Shown here: positions 31,614 to 41,160 of the stretch, piece by piece
How positions within the stretch are numbered: the stretch's first letter is position 1
How the letters are laid out: each line of letters begins with the position of its first letter
Assembly (NCBI GenBank): GCA_949283535.1
Contig: CASDTC010000006.1
Location: 1 to 42,710, forward strand
DNA: 42,710 nt
Direction of reading: 5' to 3'
DNA from: an uncultured Pseudomonadota bacterium
GTDB lineage: Bacteria > Pseudomonadota > Alphaproteobacteria > Rs-D84
Program-made: the position numbers and the translations under genes
The notes under the pieces: model-generated
Seen by the model: only the letters and a program-made list of their open reading frames with translations
Told to the model about the DNA's origin: nothing
The model's database searches: none

Positions 31614-32312
31614 CTACTTTGCAATATCTGCACCATGATGTTTTAATGCTGCTTTTGCAAAATCTGCAAATGCCATACCAATGAATGCCCCCAAAATGAC
31701 ATCTGTTGGCCAATGCGCACCAACACACACGCGCGACAGCCCAATAATTATTGCCAATGACCATGTAAACCATTTGACGCGTGGTGCCAATAGCCCCAGC
31801 ATTACCAATCCCGCAAAAGATGCTGTTGTATGTCCAGATGGCATCGAATTAAACGCCCATTCAAACGATGGCGGGAAAAATCCAGTCATTCCCAATGCTT
31901 CAAAAAACACTGGGCGCGCACGACCAATAAATACCTTTAATATCCATCCAATTAAACTGGCACCAACAACAGATGTTAAAACAAATATTGCATAACTGTT
32001 TCTGACCTTGTTCCAACAATCTTTCAAGAACATACCAATACTGACAGAATTTTTATTATCCCTGAAACGTGGTTTTGATTTGATTGCTTTTTTAATATAA
32101 AAAACAACCAATACAATTGCCGAAACAATCATCCACATTTCTGCACTGAACACTGCACCAAATACCCGAAACAACCAACAATCAAACCCACGCAAGAATA
32201 AAAACAACGGCTTATCAAACCAGACAATACCCATAAATACCAATATTGCCGTAATTAACGCACCGTATCCTAACCATTTCCATTTTATTTTATTGTCTTT
32301 TGTCAAAAACAT
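31614..32312 (-). CDS. PAP2-family membrane phosphatase
   Basis: 232 aa integral-membrane phosphatase. The three active-site motifs are KVFIGRARP (KxxxxxxRP), PSGH (MPSGHTTAS) and SRVCVGAHWPTD (SRxxxxxHxxxD), within six or so membrane helices. Likely dephosphorylates undecaprenyl pyrophosphate or lipid A, but the substrate cannot be fixed from sequence. It sits between the S41 homologue and ftsK on the same strand. Confidence 0.9.
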   Translation of the reverse strand: MFLTKDNKIKWKWLGYGALITAILVFMGIVWFDKPLFLFLRGFDCWLFRVFGAVFSAEMWMIVSAIVLVVFYIKKAIKSKPRFRDNKNSVSIGMFLKDCWNKVRNSYAIFVLTSVVGASLIGWILKVFIGRARPVFFEALGMTGFFPPSFEWAFNSMPSGHTTASFAGLVMLGLLAPRVKWFTWSLAIIIGLSRVCVGAHWPTDVILGAFIGMAFADFAKAALKHHGADIAK

Positions 32313-32334
32313 AATACATCACCATTGTTTAAAT

Positions 32335-33840
32335 TTATTCCGCCACCAGCCGATTATAAACCTTGCTGTCTGTCAATATTTTAACCGCGACCGCCGCAGA
32401 TAAAGCATCTTCATCCGCCCCACTTGTAATTACTGGACACCCACGGCGTACAGTTTCTGCATCAATGTCCGGGTCCTGGTTAAAATCTTTGGCATTAAAG
32501 TCATTATTTATCACATTCAAAAAGAATGCATTTTGCTGATTTACAGATCTGATATTTGACAAGCAAACAATTGGAAATATTCCGCGTCCATCAATCTGAC
32601 GCCCTGTACCTGTTTTTATTGATTTATTTAATAATTCCAATGCCCCACCATTTTCCAAATTTATACGCGTTGCGATTCGCGCACTGCCCGCGGTGGGTGT
32701 ACCGACCAAAACACCACGCGCATTTTCATAAAACGCGGCAACTATTGCCTCTGCCGTGCCACGGGTCATATTTGACATTAAAACAACAACAGGTGCATCT
32801 GTTACCGCATTGCCACCTGGAACAACTTCTACTTCATCCATCGCGGTTTCAACAATTCGCATCACAGGCCGCGCCCCAATAAACAGTCCCGCCAATTTTG
32901 CCGCCGCCCGTTCATCATCACCCGTTGCCGCACGCAAATCCAATATTATCCCAGAAACATCAGAATACTTTGCCAACGCTTCATTAATAATAGACGCCGC
33001 ATTATCCGAAACATTATGTACAACAATTTCCAATATGGCGCCCGCATCCGCATCACTGCGATGAACAACATCTGCATCCGCCAAAACGATTGATGCACGC
33101 CGCAAAACAACATCCCGATTGCCACTGGGGGTTAATAACTTTATCTTTGCCGTACCCGAATTAAACCCAGTCATAACCGCAGCCAATTCTGAATCTGACA
33201 TTTCTGCAACCGCACGACCATTTATCGCAACAATTAAATCACCCGCACGCAATCCAGAAATATCCGCCGGCGAATCTTTAAACACACCGTCAACACGCCA
33301 ATTTCCACGCACATCCCGTGCGCCTTCCAGACCAACACTGGTTAAAATCCGTCCGTCTTCGGCAATTTCTGCCGCACGCGAATATATATAGCGTCCATTT
33401 TCATCAATTCCACGCATCAAACTGTCAACAACCAATTGATACATTTCACTGGTTGATGCCGTATGCAAGACAGGATCATTTGCACGCAACTTTAATATTA
33501 ATGCCGTTGTAATTTCACCAAACGCGTTCCAATCATTATCTGCCGGGCGCGGATAATTTGCAATAATCGCATCTTTCCATACCAAAACAACGCGTTCATC
33601 TGTTGCGGCAATATGTGCATTTGAATTTAAATTTTCCAGACTTTCAATTGCAACATTTATATTTTTTCCGCCCCACTTTACCCCATCTAATTTTTCATAG
33701 ATATCGGCGAATGTTGCAGAAACATCAAAAACATTCAACCCATCTTGCACAGGTTCATCTTCAAAAAACAAACTATCTGCATAACACGGCATTACCACCC
33801 AGGATAAAAACATACATGTAAATAAATTAATTATTCTCAT
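32335..33840 (-). CDS. S41 (C-terminal processing) peptidase homologue, probably inactive
   Basis: 501-aa exported protein with a signal peptide (about 1-21), a PDZ domain (about 172-245, containing DSPADISGLRAGDLIVAING), and an S41 domain (about 255-430). Active CtpA/Prc use a Ser-Lys dyad in SASASE and, 25 residues later, TFGKG. Here the aligned stretches read TRGTAEA and TPTAGSA: the Ser position is Gly361 and the Lys position is Ser386, so both are lost. The rest of the fold is preserved, suggesting a scaffold or adaptor role. It is the fourth gene of the yajC-secD-secF unit, with a 38-base gap. Confidence 0.82.
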   Translation of the reverse strand: MRIINLFTCMFLSWVVMPCYADSLFFEDEPVQDGLNVFDVSATFADIYEKLDGVKWGGKNINVAIESLENLNSNAHIAATDERVVLVWKDAIIANYPRPADNDWNAFGEITTALILKLRANDPVLHTASTSEMYQLVVDSLMRGIDENGRYIYSRAAEIAEDGRILTSVGLEGARDVRGNWRVDGVFKDSPADISGLRAGDLIVAINGRAVAEMSDSELAAVMTGFNSGTAKIKLLTPSGNRDVVLRRASIVLADADVVHRSDADAGAILEIVVHNVSDNAASIINEALAKYSDVSGIILDLRAATGDDERAAAKLAGLFIGARPVMRIVETAMDEVEVVPGGNAVTDAPVVVLMSNMTRGTAEAIVAAFYENARGVLVGTPTAGSARIATRINLENGGALELLNKSIKTGTGRQIDGRGIFPIVCLSNIRSVNQQNAFFLNVINNDFNAKDFNQDPDIDAETVRRGCPVITSGADEDALSAAVAVKILTDSKVYNRLVAE

Positions 33841-33878
33841 TTTTGTTTTCCCCTCCTATATCCTGGGCGGCAACACTT

Positions 33879-34748
33879 TTATTTTTTATCACTATCGCGC
33901 AGGTTAAAGTGATACAGTATTACATTTGAAATATAAATACTGGTAAATGTTCCCATTACAACCGCGAATGTCATTGCAATTGCAAAATCACGCAATGCCG
34001 GTCCACCAAACAAATACAATGCAACCATTGCCAGAATTGTTGAAACCCCCGTCATAATTGTACGCCGCATCATTTCATTTACGGATAAATCAATCAAATC
34101 ATCCATTGGCATTTTATGATATTTTTTAATATTTTCTTCTATTCGGTCATAATTTACGACCTTGTCATTTATTGAATATCCAATTCCCGTTAGCATAACA
34201 GCAATTGCCGTTTGATTGAATTCCAAACCTGTTATAGAAAAGAACCCAAACATAATAACAAAGTCCAAACATAATGATATAAATGAACCAATGGCATATC
34301 CGCCACGATACCGCGCCCAAATATATACAGACATTAATATGAACGAAAATAATACCGCCAGAATTCCGCCACGAACCAATTCACCACCAATTTTTGGTCC
34401 AACAATCTGTACCTGGGAATATTCAACATTATCGCCCAATATATTTTTTATTTCTGCAACCCGTTGATTTTGTTGTGCATCGGTTGCCCCCTTTGGCAAC
34501 CCAACACGCACCAAAATTGCACCGTCATTTCCCACAGACTGTAATTCTGGGTTAAATTGTTCCAAATCTGCGCGCATTTTATCAATTGTATATTCTGTGG
34601 ATACTGGTTTAACCTCCATCGATATGCCGCCTGCAAAATCAATTCCATAGTTTAAACCACGCACAAACAGTGATATTATCGACAATGCAATTAATGCCCC
34701 CGCAATCCAATACGATAATTTGCGATATTTCATAAATTTCAGTTTCAT
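33879..34748 (-). CDS. secF: Protein-export membrane protein SecF
   Basis: RND-type partner of SecD that uses proton motive force to pull proteins out of SecYEG. 289 aa with six membrane helices; NYGIDFAGGISMEV after TM1 and TGIGYSINDKVVNYDRIEEN in TM4 are SecF signatures. It follows secD after 12 bases. A truncated but normal length for SecF. Confidence 0.95.
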   Translation of the reverse strand: MKLKFMKYRKLSYWIAGALIALSIISLFVRGLNYGIDFAGGISMEVKPVSTEYTIDKMRADLEQFNPELQSVGNDGAILVRVGLPKGATDAQQNQRVAEIKNILGDNVEYSQVQIVGPKIGGELVRGGILAVLFSFILMSVYIWARYRGGYAIGSFISLCLDFVIMFGFFSITGLEFNQTAIAVMLTGIGYSINDKVVNYDRIEENIKKYHKMPMDDLIDLSVNEMMRRTIMTGVSTILAMVALYLFGGPALRDFAIAMTFAVVMGTFTSIYISNVILYHFNLRDSDKK

Positions 34749-34760
34749 AACCCAAATCCT

Positions 34761-36326
34761 TTACTTACTTTTTACAAATCCAATTTTTTTATTTTTGCCG
34801 TTCATATACCAATCGATAATAACCTTTGACAATGAAACGCATGTAAACAATGTCGTTAACACACCGACCGACAGCGTTACCGCAAATCCACGAATTGGAC
34901 CCGCACCGAATTGGAATAACACCAATGAACAAATCAAGTTTGTTAAATTTCCGTCTAATACTGCCTTCATAGAACGATGGAATCCGGCTTCTACTGCATG
35001 CAATGATGTTGCACCCGCACGCATTTCATCGCGTATTCGTTCAAATGGCAATATGTTTGCATCAACCGCCATCCCCAGCGTTAATACGATACCGGCAATC
35101 CCCGGCAATGTCAGTGTTGCCCCCAAGAACGCCGTTATACCAATAATCATTGCCAAATTTACCAACAATACAAAACTGGCAATAACACCAAAACCACGAT
35201 AGCAAACGATCATAAATATCATAATAAATATGACACCCACAACTGCGGCAAATTTACCGGCGGCAATGGTATCAGCCCCCAACCCGGCACCAACAGATCT
35301 CTCTTCGATAACCTGTAACGGCGCTGGCAACGCACCACTGCGCAACAACACCGCCAAATCTTTGGCACCCTGTAATGTAAATCCACCAGAAATTTGACCG
35401 CGCCCACCAGGAATCGGTTCGCGTATTGTCGGCGCTGACAAAACAACATCATCCAAAACAATTGCAAAGCGTTCATTTACATGTTCTGTGGTCAATCTGG
35501 CAAATTTTCTTGCGCCCGCAGCATCAAACACAGTCGTCACAACCGGCATATTGTTTTGATCAAAATCTGCCTGGGAATCTTTCAATGATTCACCCGACAC
35601 TTCAACATGCGTATATACTGGAATTTTCTGATCGGGGGCATCCATATATGGCAAGAATTTTGTACCATTTGGTGCACGACCAGACGCCAATTGTTCCGCC
35701 GTTACATCTTCATTTACCAAATGAAATGTCATTTTTGCGGTCTGACCAATTAATTCCTTGATGCGTTCTGGGTTATCAACACCCGGCAATTGCACCATTA
35801 TATATTTACCACCCTGACTTTGAATAGATGGTTCCTTGGTACCCAATGCATCAATACGCCGGCGAACAATTTCAATACTGCGCGTTAATGCATCTTGCAC
35901 CATTTCATCTTTGGCTTTCTGTGAATATGCCAACGACACATTTCGTCCATCAACAGAAATATCCACTGTATCACCAAACACACTTCTTAAACGACCGCGC
36001 GCCTTGGACACATCATTATCATCGCGAATAACGAATGAAACGACACCGTCTTTGTTACGCATATTTGAAAATCTGATAACACCCTTGTCCCGGTCAATCA
36101 ATGCGGCGCGTGCTTCCTCGTACAATTGTGCCGTTTTTTCATTCATCATTGTATCGGTATCAACCTCTAACAACAATTGCGCACCACCCTTTAAGTCCAA
36201 CCCCAACGGAATTGGTTGAATCCACGATGGGAAATAAGGCGCCAAACTGGGCGCAATTGTTGGAACCGCCAACAACACACCAAATACAGCAACAAAAATT
36301 ATCGCCAGTTTTTTAAACATACCCAA
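34761..36326 (-). CDS. secD: Protein-export membrane protein SecD
   Basis: 521 aa. N-terminal membrane helix, GLDLKGGAQLLLEVD, the periplasmic P1 head region, and the TM4 motif GMAVDANILPFERIRDE. It works with SecF and YajC at the SecYEG translocon in the inner membrane. It starts five bases after the yajC stop. Confidence 0.96.
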   Translation of the reverse strand: MGMFKKLAIIFVAVFGVLLAVPTIAPSLAPYFPSWIQPIPLGLDLKGGAQLLLEVDTDTMMNEKTAQLYEEARAALIDRDKGVIRFSNMRNKDGVVSFVIRDDNDVSKARGRLRSVFGDTVDISVDGRNVSLAYSQKAKDEMVQDALTRSIEIVRRRIDALGTKEPSIQSQGGKYIMVQLPGVDNPERIKELIGQTAKMTFHLVNEDVTAEQLASGRAPNGTKFLPYMDAPDQKIPVYTHVEVSGESLKDSQADFDQNNMPVVTTVFDAAGARKFARLTTEHVNERFAIVLDDVVLSAPTIREPIPGGRGQISGGFTLQGAKDLAVLLRSGALPAPLQVIEERSVGAGLGADTIAAGKFAAVVGVIFIMIFMIVCYRGFGVIASFVLLVNLAMIIGITAFLGATLTLPGIAGIVLTLGMAVDANILPFERIRDEMRAGATSLHAVEAGFHRSMKAVLDGNLTNLICSLVLFQFGAGPIRGFAVTLSVGVLTTLFTCVSLSKVIIDWYMNGKNKKIGFVKSK

Positions 36327-36331
36327 ACCCT

Positions 36332-36646
36332 TTATTCAACACTTGCCACTGCGTTTTTATTAATTTCTATAACAACGCCTGGTGCAACTTCCATTTCTAT
36401 TGTTTTTTCATTTATCTTTTTAATTGTGCCATAAATACCTGCCGCCATTATGCGATTTCCAACCTTTAAAGAATCCAGCATTTTTTGATATTCTGCCATA
36501 CGCTTTTTATTTGGACGCACCATAAACAAATAAATAATTGCAAATATTATTAAACAGTATAACAACATTCCCCACCAGCTGCCTGTGGTGCTGGCGCCAG
36601 ACGCGGCTGTGGTTGCGGTATCAATAACTGCATTTGTTTGTTCCAT
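36332..36646 (-). CDS. yajC: Preprotein translocase subunit YajC
   Basis: 104 aa, one membrane helix (MLLYCLIIFAIIYLFMVRP) followed by the conserved cytoplasmic KKRMAEYQKMLDSLKVGNRI and a small beta domain. First gene of the yajC-secD-secF unit, with a promoter at 36686-36714 and AAGGAGA before the ATG. Confidence 0.95.
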   Translation of the reverse strand: MEQTNAVIDTATTAASGASTTGSWWGMLLYCLIIFAIIYLFMVRPNKKRMAEYQKMLDSLKVGNRIMAAGIYGTIKKINEKTIEMEVAPGVVIEINKNAVASVE

Positions 36647-36685
36647 TGTAAATTCTCCTTTTGAATAACATATATTTATGTTGCC

Positions 36686-36714
36686 ACAATAGTAAAAAAA
36701 GCCGATTATGTAAA
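36686..36714 (-). promoter_or_regulatory. Promoter for yajC-secD-secF
   Basis: On the minus strand TTTACA (36709-36714), 17-base spacer and TATTGT (36686-36691), 40 bases before the ATG, which has AAGGAGA upstream. Confidence 0.6.
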
Positions 36715-36741
36715 GAAAAATAGTTATAAATTCGCAATAAT

Positions 36742-38505
36742 TCAGACCCGTTCAAACCATCCATCTATATCTGTAAATGGAATTATTTTATAAACCGGGC
36801 GTCCATGATTACATTCACCACCCCGCGTTGTTTGTTCAATATCACGCAACAATGCATTCATCTGGGGCAAATCCAGTTTTTGTCCCGCGCGAACACTGTG
36901 ATGGCATGCATAATTTGCCAATTTCAAATGCAACCGTTCCCCCAGTTGCGCCGAATGCCCATATTCGCGCACTTCATCGGCGATAGATTGAAATAAATCC
37001 GCCCAATTCAAATCCCAATCTGCAGGCTTTTCAAATATTGCGACATCAGAATCACCAAACGCATCAATATGTAATCCAGACGCCCGCATTTCATCAGCAA
37101 TCGATAACACTGCCGCCACATCTTCGGGACGCAAATGAACAATTATTGGTGTCAATAATGGCTGAACCTTTATCGCATGACGGCGCAAATGCTCATATGT
37201 AATTCTCTCGTGTGCCGCATGCTGGTCAACAATAACCAAATTTTCACCACTTTCTGCCAAAATATATTTATTAGCAATTTGTCCAATTGCGCGCCCCAAC
37301 GGATGATTTACATTATTATCAACATTATTTTTTTCATGGATAACACCAAAATCTGATTTGGCATCTGATTTTTCCGCTATTGGCGATGTACGCAATTGTG
37401 GCGATGCTGCGAACAAGAATGCTGGATCCGGTCCCATATGCCCAGCCTGGGGCGCCCCCACATTAAAATTCAATGTTTGCGTACGAACAACATTTGGATT
37501 GCTGATAACTATATCATGCGCAGCCCGATTATCCAGCGTTTGCGCCAACACATCACGCAACGCCTTTATAATAAATGCACGCACATGCGATGGTTCCAAG
37601 AAATGCACTTCGGTCTTTGCCGGTGAAACATTAACATCAACACACCGCGCATCCAGTGTTAAATACAACGCACATAACGGAAATTCGCGTGCATGCATAA
37701 CATCCATATACGCCGCCCGCAGTGCACCAACCAAAACCTTGTCTTTGACCGGTCGCCCATTTACAAATAAATATTGATCAATTGACGATGCCCGCCGCAG
37801 CGTTGGTTCAGAAATAAAGCCATGTAACTGCATTGACGCATCAGACCCCGAACGCGCATCAACCACCAACATACGACCGCGCACATCATCACCCATAACT
37901 GCAACGATTCGTTCAATCATGTCCTGATTTTTTGGGAATCGCCATTTATTATTTAATGTAAAACCAACATCCGCCCGCGACATTGCCAACCGCTTTACGA
38001 CATCAACCACAGACATCATTTCTGCCCTGTCCCCGCGCAAGAATTTTAATCGCGCCGGCGTTTTTGAAAACAAATTCATTACCCGAATGCGCGTGCCTGA
38101 ATCCCATCCAGACGGACGAACATCCCCAGTTGCGCAATCCAGTTGCCAACCATTTTTATCCATCCCATTATATGTATCAATTGTCATATCAGATACAGAT
38201 GCAATTGACGGCAATGCTTCGCCACGAAAACCCATAAAATTAATATTCAACAAATCATCATCTGGCAATTTTGATGTCGCATGGCGCGTTATACTGCGCA
38301 CCAGATCGTCATGCGACATCCCACACCCATTATCAATCACCGATATTTGTGTTCGTCCACCATCAACAACATCAATAACAATCTGATTTGCCCCCGCATC
38401 CAGCGCATTTTCCACCAATTCTTTAACCACACTGGCGGGACGTTCCACGACTTCCCCGGCGGCGATTTGATTTACTAAAAAATCCGGTAAAATGCGAATC
38501 GGCAT
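36742..38505 (-). CDS. mutL: DNA mismatch repair protein MutL
   Basis: GHKL ATPase that couples MutS recognition to strand incision. ATP-site motifs: ENALDAGAN, DNGCGM, GFRGEAL. A linker of about 40 residues follows, then a C-terminal endonuclease domain with DQHAAHERITYE, the metal-dependent nicking motif of MutH-less bacteria, plus CHHSVRAG and CNHGRP. 587 aa. Seven bases downstream of the greA stop, so greA-mutL may be one unit. Confidence 0.96.
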   Translation of the reverse strand: MPIRILPDFLVNQIAAGEVVERPASVVKELVENALDAGANQIVIDVVDGGRTQISVIDNGCGMSHDDLVRSITRHATSKLPDDDLLNINFMGFRGEALPSIASVSDMTIDTYNGMDKNGWQLDCATGDVRPSGWDSGTRIRVMNLFSKTPARLKFLRGDRAEMMSVVDVVKRLAMSRADVGFTLNNKWRFPKNQDMIERIVAVMGDDVRGRMLVVDARSGSDASMQLHGFISEPTLRRASSIDQYLFVNGRPVKDKVLVGALRAAYMDVMHAREFPLCALYLTLDARCVDVNVSPAKTEVHFLEPSHVRAFIIKALRDVLAQTLDNRAAHDIVISNPNVVRTQTLNFNVGAPQAGHMGPDPAFLFAASPQLRTSPIAEKSDAKSDFGVIHEKNNVDNNVNHPLGRAIGQIANKYILAESGENLVIVDQHAAHERITYEHLRRHAIKVQPLLTPIIVHLRPEDVAAVLSIADEMRASGLHIDAFGDSDVAIFEKPADWDLNWADLFQSIADEVREYGHSAQLGERLHLKLANYACHHSVRAGQKLDLPQMNALLRDIEQTTRGGECNHGRPVYKIIPFTDIDGWFERV

Positions 38506-38512
38506 TATTGGA

Positions 38513-38983
38513 TTAATCCTTGAATTTTACTTCTAATATTTCATATTCCTTTTCCCCACTGGGCAACTTTACGATACAAGTATCCCCCACACACCGTCCA
38601 ATTAATGCGCGTCCCACGGGTGATGTACATGAAATAATCTGACGTCCATCTGATTCAATATCTGACAGAATACGACACTGCATACGATTTCCATCTTCAT
38701 CTTCGGCAACAACGCGCGCGCCAAACACAACCCGATTGCCAGACAAACTGTCTATATCAATAATCTGTGCATTATTTATAACATCTTCTATAAATTGTAT
38801 GCGCTTATCAATTTGCCGTTGTTTTTCCTTGGCAGCGCTGTAATCCGCATTTTCAGACAAATCGCCCAAACTGCGCGCCCATTGAACTGTTTTCAAAATT
38901 TCTGGTCGCTGAACTTCTTTTAAATCTTTCAATTCTTTAATCAGGCTGTCAAAGCCAGCCCGTGAAATCGGTCTTTTTTCCAT
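38513..38983 (-). CDS. greA: Transcription elongation factor GreA
   Basis: 156 aa. An antiparallel coiled coil with the catalytic acidic tip in GDLSENADY (Asp, Glu) enters the RNA polymerase secondary channel to trigger transcript cleavage; the C-terminal FKBP-like domain ends in YEILEVKF. A TTGCAA-N16-TATAAT promoter lies upstream on the minus strand, divergent from the lptF/G promoter. Confidence 0.96.
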   Translation of the reverse strand: MEKRPISRAGFDSLIKELKDLKEVQRPEILKTVQWARSLGDLSENADYSAAKEKQRQIDKRIQFIEDVINNAQIIDIDSLSGNRVVFGARVVAEDEDGNRMQCRILSDIESDGRQIISCTSPVGRALIGRCVGDTCIVKLPSGEKEYEILEVKFKD

Positions 38984-39006
38984 TTTATCAATCCTGTTTT
39001 TTCAAA

Positions 39007-39034
39007 ATTATACGCATTCATTTTAATTTTGCAA
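39007..39034 (-). promoter_or_regulatory. Promoter for greA
   Basis: On the minus strand TTGCAA (39029-39034), 16-base spacer and TATAAT (39007-39012). The palindromic TTGCAA is also the -35 of the divergent plus-strand promoter. Confidence 0.68.
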
Positions 39035-39057
39035 TTGTCTATTTTCCAGGCTATACT
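39029..39057 (+). promoter_or_regulatory. Promoter for the lptF/G gene
   Basis: TTGCAA (39029-39034), 17-base spacer and TATACT (39052-39057), 20 bases before the ATG. No Shine-Dalgarno is visible between it and the start. Confidence 0.65.
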
Positions 39058-39077
39058 TTTCTGATTGACTGACAAAT

Positions 39078-40139
39078 ATGATATTCAAACCAAAAATTTT
39101 GACCAGATTCCTGATGCGCCGATTTTTTTCTGGCGTTGGGTTAGTAATGCTGGTTGTATGCGGGATAATAATGGCGGTAACATTTGTTGAACGATTGCCG
39201 TCAAATCCAACCGCACTGGCGGCATTGGCGGAATCATGGACCCGATTATTAGAATATGTCCCATTATTTTTACCACTAGCGGTATTTATGGGAACGCTGT
39301 TGGCATCATATAACCTGACAAAATCCAGTGAAAATATTATTGTTGCCAGCGCGGGTCTGTCCCCGTATCAAATGGCACGCCCATTTTTAATTGGCGCGAC
39401 ATTAATTGGTATTGTTGCGACAACAATCATAAATCCATATTCCGTCAGCCTCAGCACCAAAAACATAACATCCGACCATTTGGTATTAATTGATAATTCA
39501 ATTTGGCTGCGTGAATCGTCTGAAAATGGATATATAACAATGAACGCCACCGGCATGCATAAATCTGGCAACATATTATTATTTGATAACGCCACCATAT
39601 ATGTCCAAGATTCAAAATTCAAATTAATCCAGCGGGTTCAAGCCGATACAATAACCCTATCTGATAATGGAATAAATGCCACAGGCGCAACCACATGGAA
39701 TACCAGTGGCATTCCAAAAAAACAAGATTGGCACATAGATACATTATTAACACCACAAACTGTACTGGACCGGTATTTACAGCCGGACCAAATATCATTT
39801 TGGGATTTGCCAGAATTTATACAAAAAATGCGCGCTGTTGGTGTACCAGTGCGTGGTCACTTGGTACAATTTTGGACCCTGTTGTTTTTACCATTAACAA
39901 TGATTGCAATGGCAACATTGGGTGTCGCATTTTCACAAACGCGCCAACGCCGCAATTACAGTTTTGGCGTAAAATTTGGAATGGGAATTATAACATGCTT
40001 TGCGGTTTATTTTCTGGTGAACATGTTTAATGCATTGGGTGCAACTGGGGTTATTCCGCCATTACTGGCAATAATTGCCCCGCCACTGATAATAATTGCG
40101 GGTGCTGGGGTTTTCATAACCAGTTTTGACACAATATAA
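39078..40139 (+). CDS. LptF/LptG-family lipopolysaccharide export permease
   Basis: 353 aa. Three N-terminal membrane helices with the family segment FLPLAVFMGTLLASYNLTKSSE, a periplasmic beta-jellyroll (about 125-245) that hands LPS to LptC, and three C-terminal helices. It is one half of the LptB2FG transporter; I cannot tell F from G by motif, and the partner is not in the window. First gene of the plus-strand run to the J-domain gene. Confidence 0.88.
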   Translation: MIFKPKILTRFLMRRFFSGVGLVMLVVCGIIMAVTFVERLPSNPTALAALAESWTRLLEYVPLFLPLAVFMGTLLASYNLTKSSENIIVASAGLSPYQMARPFLIGATLIGIVATTIINPYSVSLSTKNITSDHLVLIDNSIWLRESSENGYITMNATGMHKSGNILLFDNATIYVQDSKFKLIQRVQADTITLSDNGINATGATTWNTSGIPKKQDWHIDTLLTPQTVLDRYLQPDQISFWDLPEFIQKMRAVGVPVRGHLVQFWTLLFLPLTMIAMATLGVAFSQTRQRRNYSFGVKFGMGIITCFAVYFLVNMFNALGATGVIPPLLAIIAPPLIIIAGAGVFITSFDTI

Positions 40140-40169
40140 TAACCATATGAAACAATACGGGGGAAATAA

Positions 40170-40301
40170 ATGCCACTGCGTAAAAAGAACACAAAACGAA
40201 ACAAAATAATAATATGGACATTAATTGCCATACTAATAATATTGATGATTGTATCATTTCCCGCAACACAGCATATGACGGAAATCGTTCTGTACCCATG
40301 A
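40170..40301 (+). CDS. Small membrane protein, 43 aa, coupled to xerC/D
   Basis: A short frame with GGGGGAAA five bases before its ATG. A strongly basic head (MPLRKKNTKRNK) is followed by one hydrophobic helix (IIIWTLIAILIILMIVSF) and a short tail, predicted periplasmic. Its TGA stop overlaps the recombinase ATG (ATGA, 40298-40301), the coupling style of the whole window. Function unknown. Confidence 0.65.
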   Translation: MPLRKKNTKRNKIIIWTLIAILIILMIVSFPATQHMTEIVLYP

Positions 40302-41158
40302 ATTATATAGATATTTTTTTAGAAGCATTATCTGCGGAACGCGGACGCAGTAAAAAAACACTGGAAAGTTATTCCAGTGATTTGCGTCATGCGGATGAAA
40401 ATTTACCAAATGGGTTAATGGGTGCAACCGCCGGCGATATACAACAATATTTATCAAACCTGCCCGATCGCGCATCATCAATTGCACGCCACGCCAGCGC
40501 ATTGCGTGGATTTTATAAATTTTTAATGTTGGAAAAAATAATCACAGAAAACCCAACTGCGAACCTGGAATTACCGAAACGCACCCGCACATTGCCGAAA
40601 TTTTTATCGGTTGACGAAATCGAATTATTAATATCATCGGCGGGCGATACAAAAAATTCAACCAGATTGCGTGCAATGCTGGAACTGGTTTATGCATCTG
40701 GACTGCGCGTTTCTGAATTATGCGAATTGCCAATGACGGCAAATTTGGGCGATAAACTGCTGATTCATGGCAAAGGCGCCAAAGAACGCATTGTCCCCAT
40801 GCATGAACGCGCACAAAATGCATTGCATAAGTGGCTGGAAATTCGTGGCGATGATCCATCAAAATATATATTTCCATCAAATGGGAAAACGGGACACATA
40901 ACACGCGACGGATTTTTTAAAATATTGAAAAAGTGCGCTGTATTGGCGGGAATTGAACCAAACCGCGTCAGTCCACATGTACTGCGTCATTCATTTGCAT
41001 CACATTTATTGGCGGGGGGGGCAAACCTGCGTGCAATACAAACAATGCTGGGGCACGAAGACATTTCCACAACACAAATTTATACACATGTACTGCCCGA
41101 AAAATTAAAAGAAACCGTGCGTGCACATCATCCATTGGGACATATGGGGGATAAATAA
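40298..41158 (+). CDS. xerD: Tyrosine recombinase XerC/XerD
   Basis: Site-specific recombinase that resolves chromosome dimers at dif. 286 aa from ATG 40298, which overlaps the small membrane-protein stop; the reading from 40214 is spurious. The core-binding N-terminal domain covers residues 1-95. Catalytic residues are Arg137 (SGLRVSEL), Lys159, His227 and Arg230 (PHVLRHSF), His253 (LGHEDI) and Tyr262 (QIYTHV). Length and lack of phage genes argue for housekeeping Xer rather than an integrase; the symbol xerD is a guess between XerC and XerD. FtsK, its activator, is at 29281. Confidence 0.9.
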   Translation: MNYIDIFLEALSAERGRSKKTLESYSSDLRHADENLPNGLMGATAGDIQQYLSNLPDRASSIARHASALRGFYKFLMLEKIITENPTANLELPKRTRTLPKFLSVDEIELLISSAGDTKNSTRLRAMLELVYASGLRVSELCELPMTANLGDKLLIHGKGAKERIVPMHERAQNALHKWLEIRGDDPSKYIFPSNGKTGHITRDGFFKILKKCAVLAGIEPNRVSPHVLRHSFASHLLAGGANLRAIQTMLGHEDISTTQIYTHVLPEKLKETVRAHHPLGHMGDK

Positions 41159-41160
41159 TA

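Noticed and set aside
40298..41158. Phage or integron integrase marking a mobile element
   Set aside because: Length, motifs and neighbours fit housekeeping XerC/D; no att repeats or phage genes found nearby.
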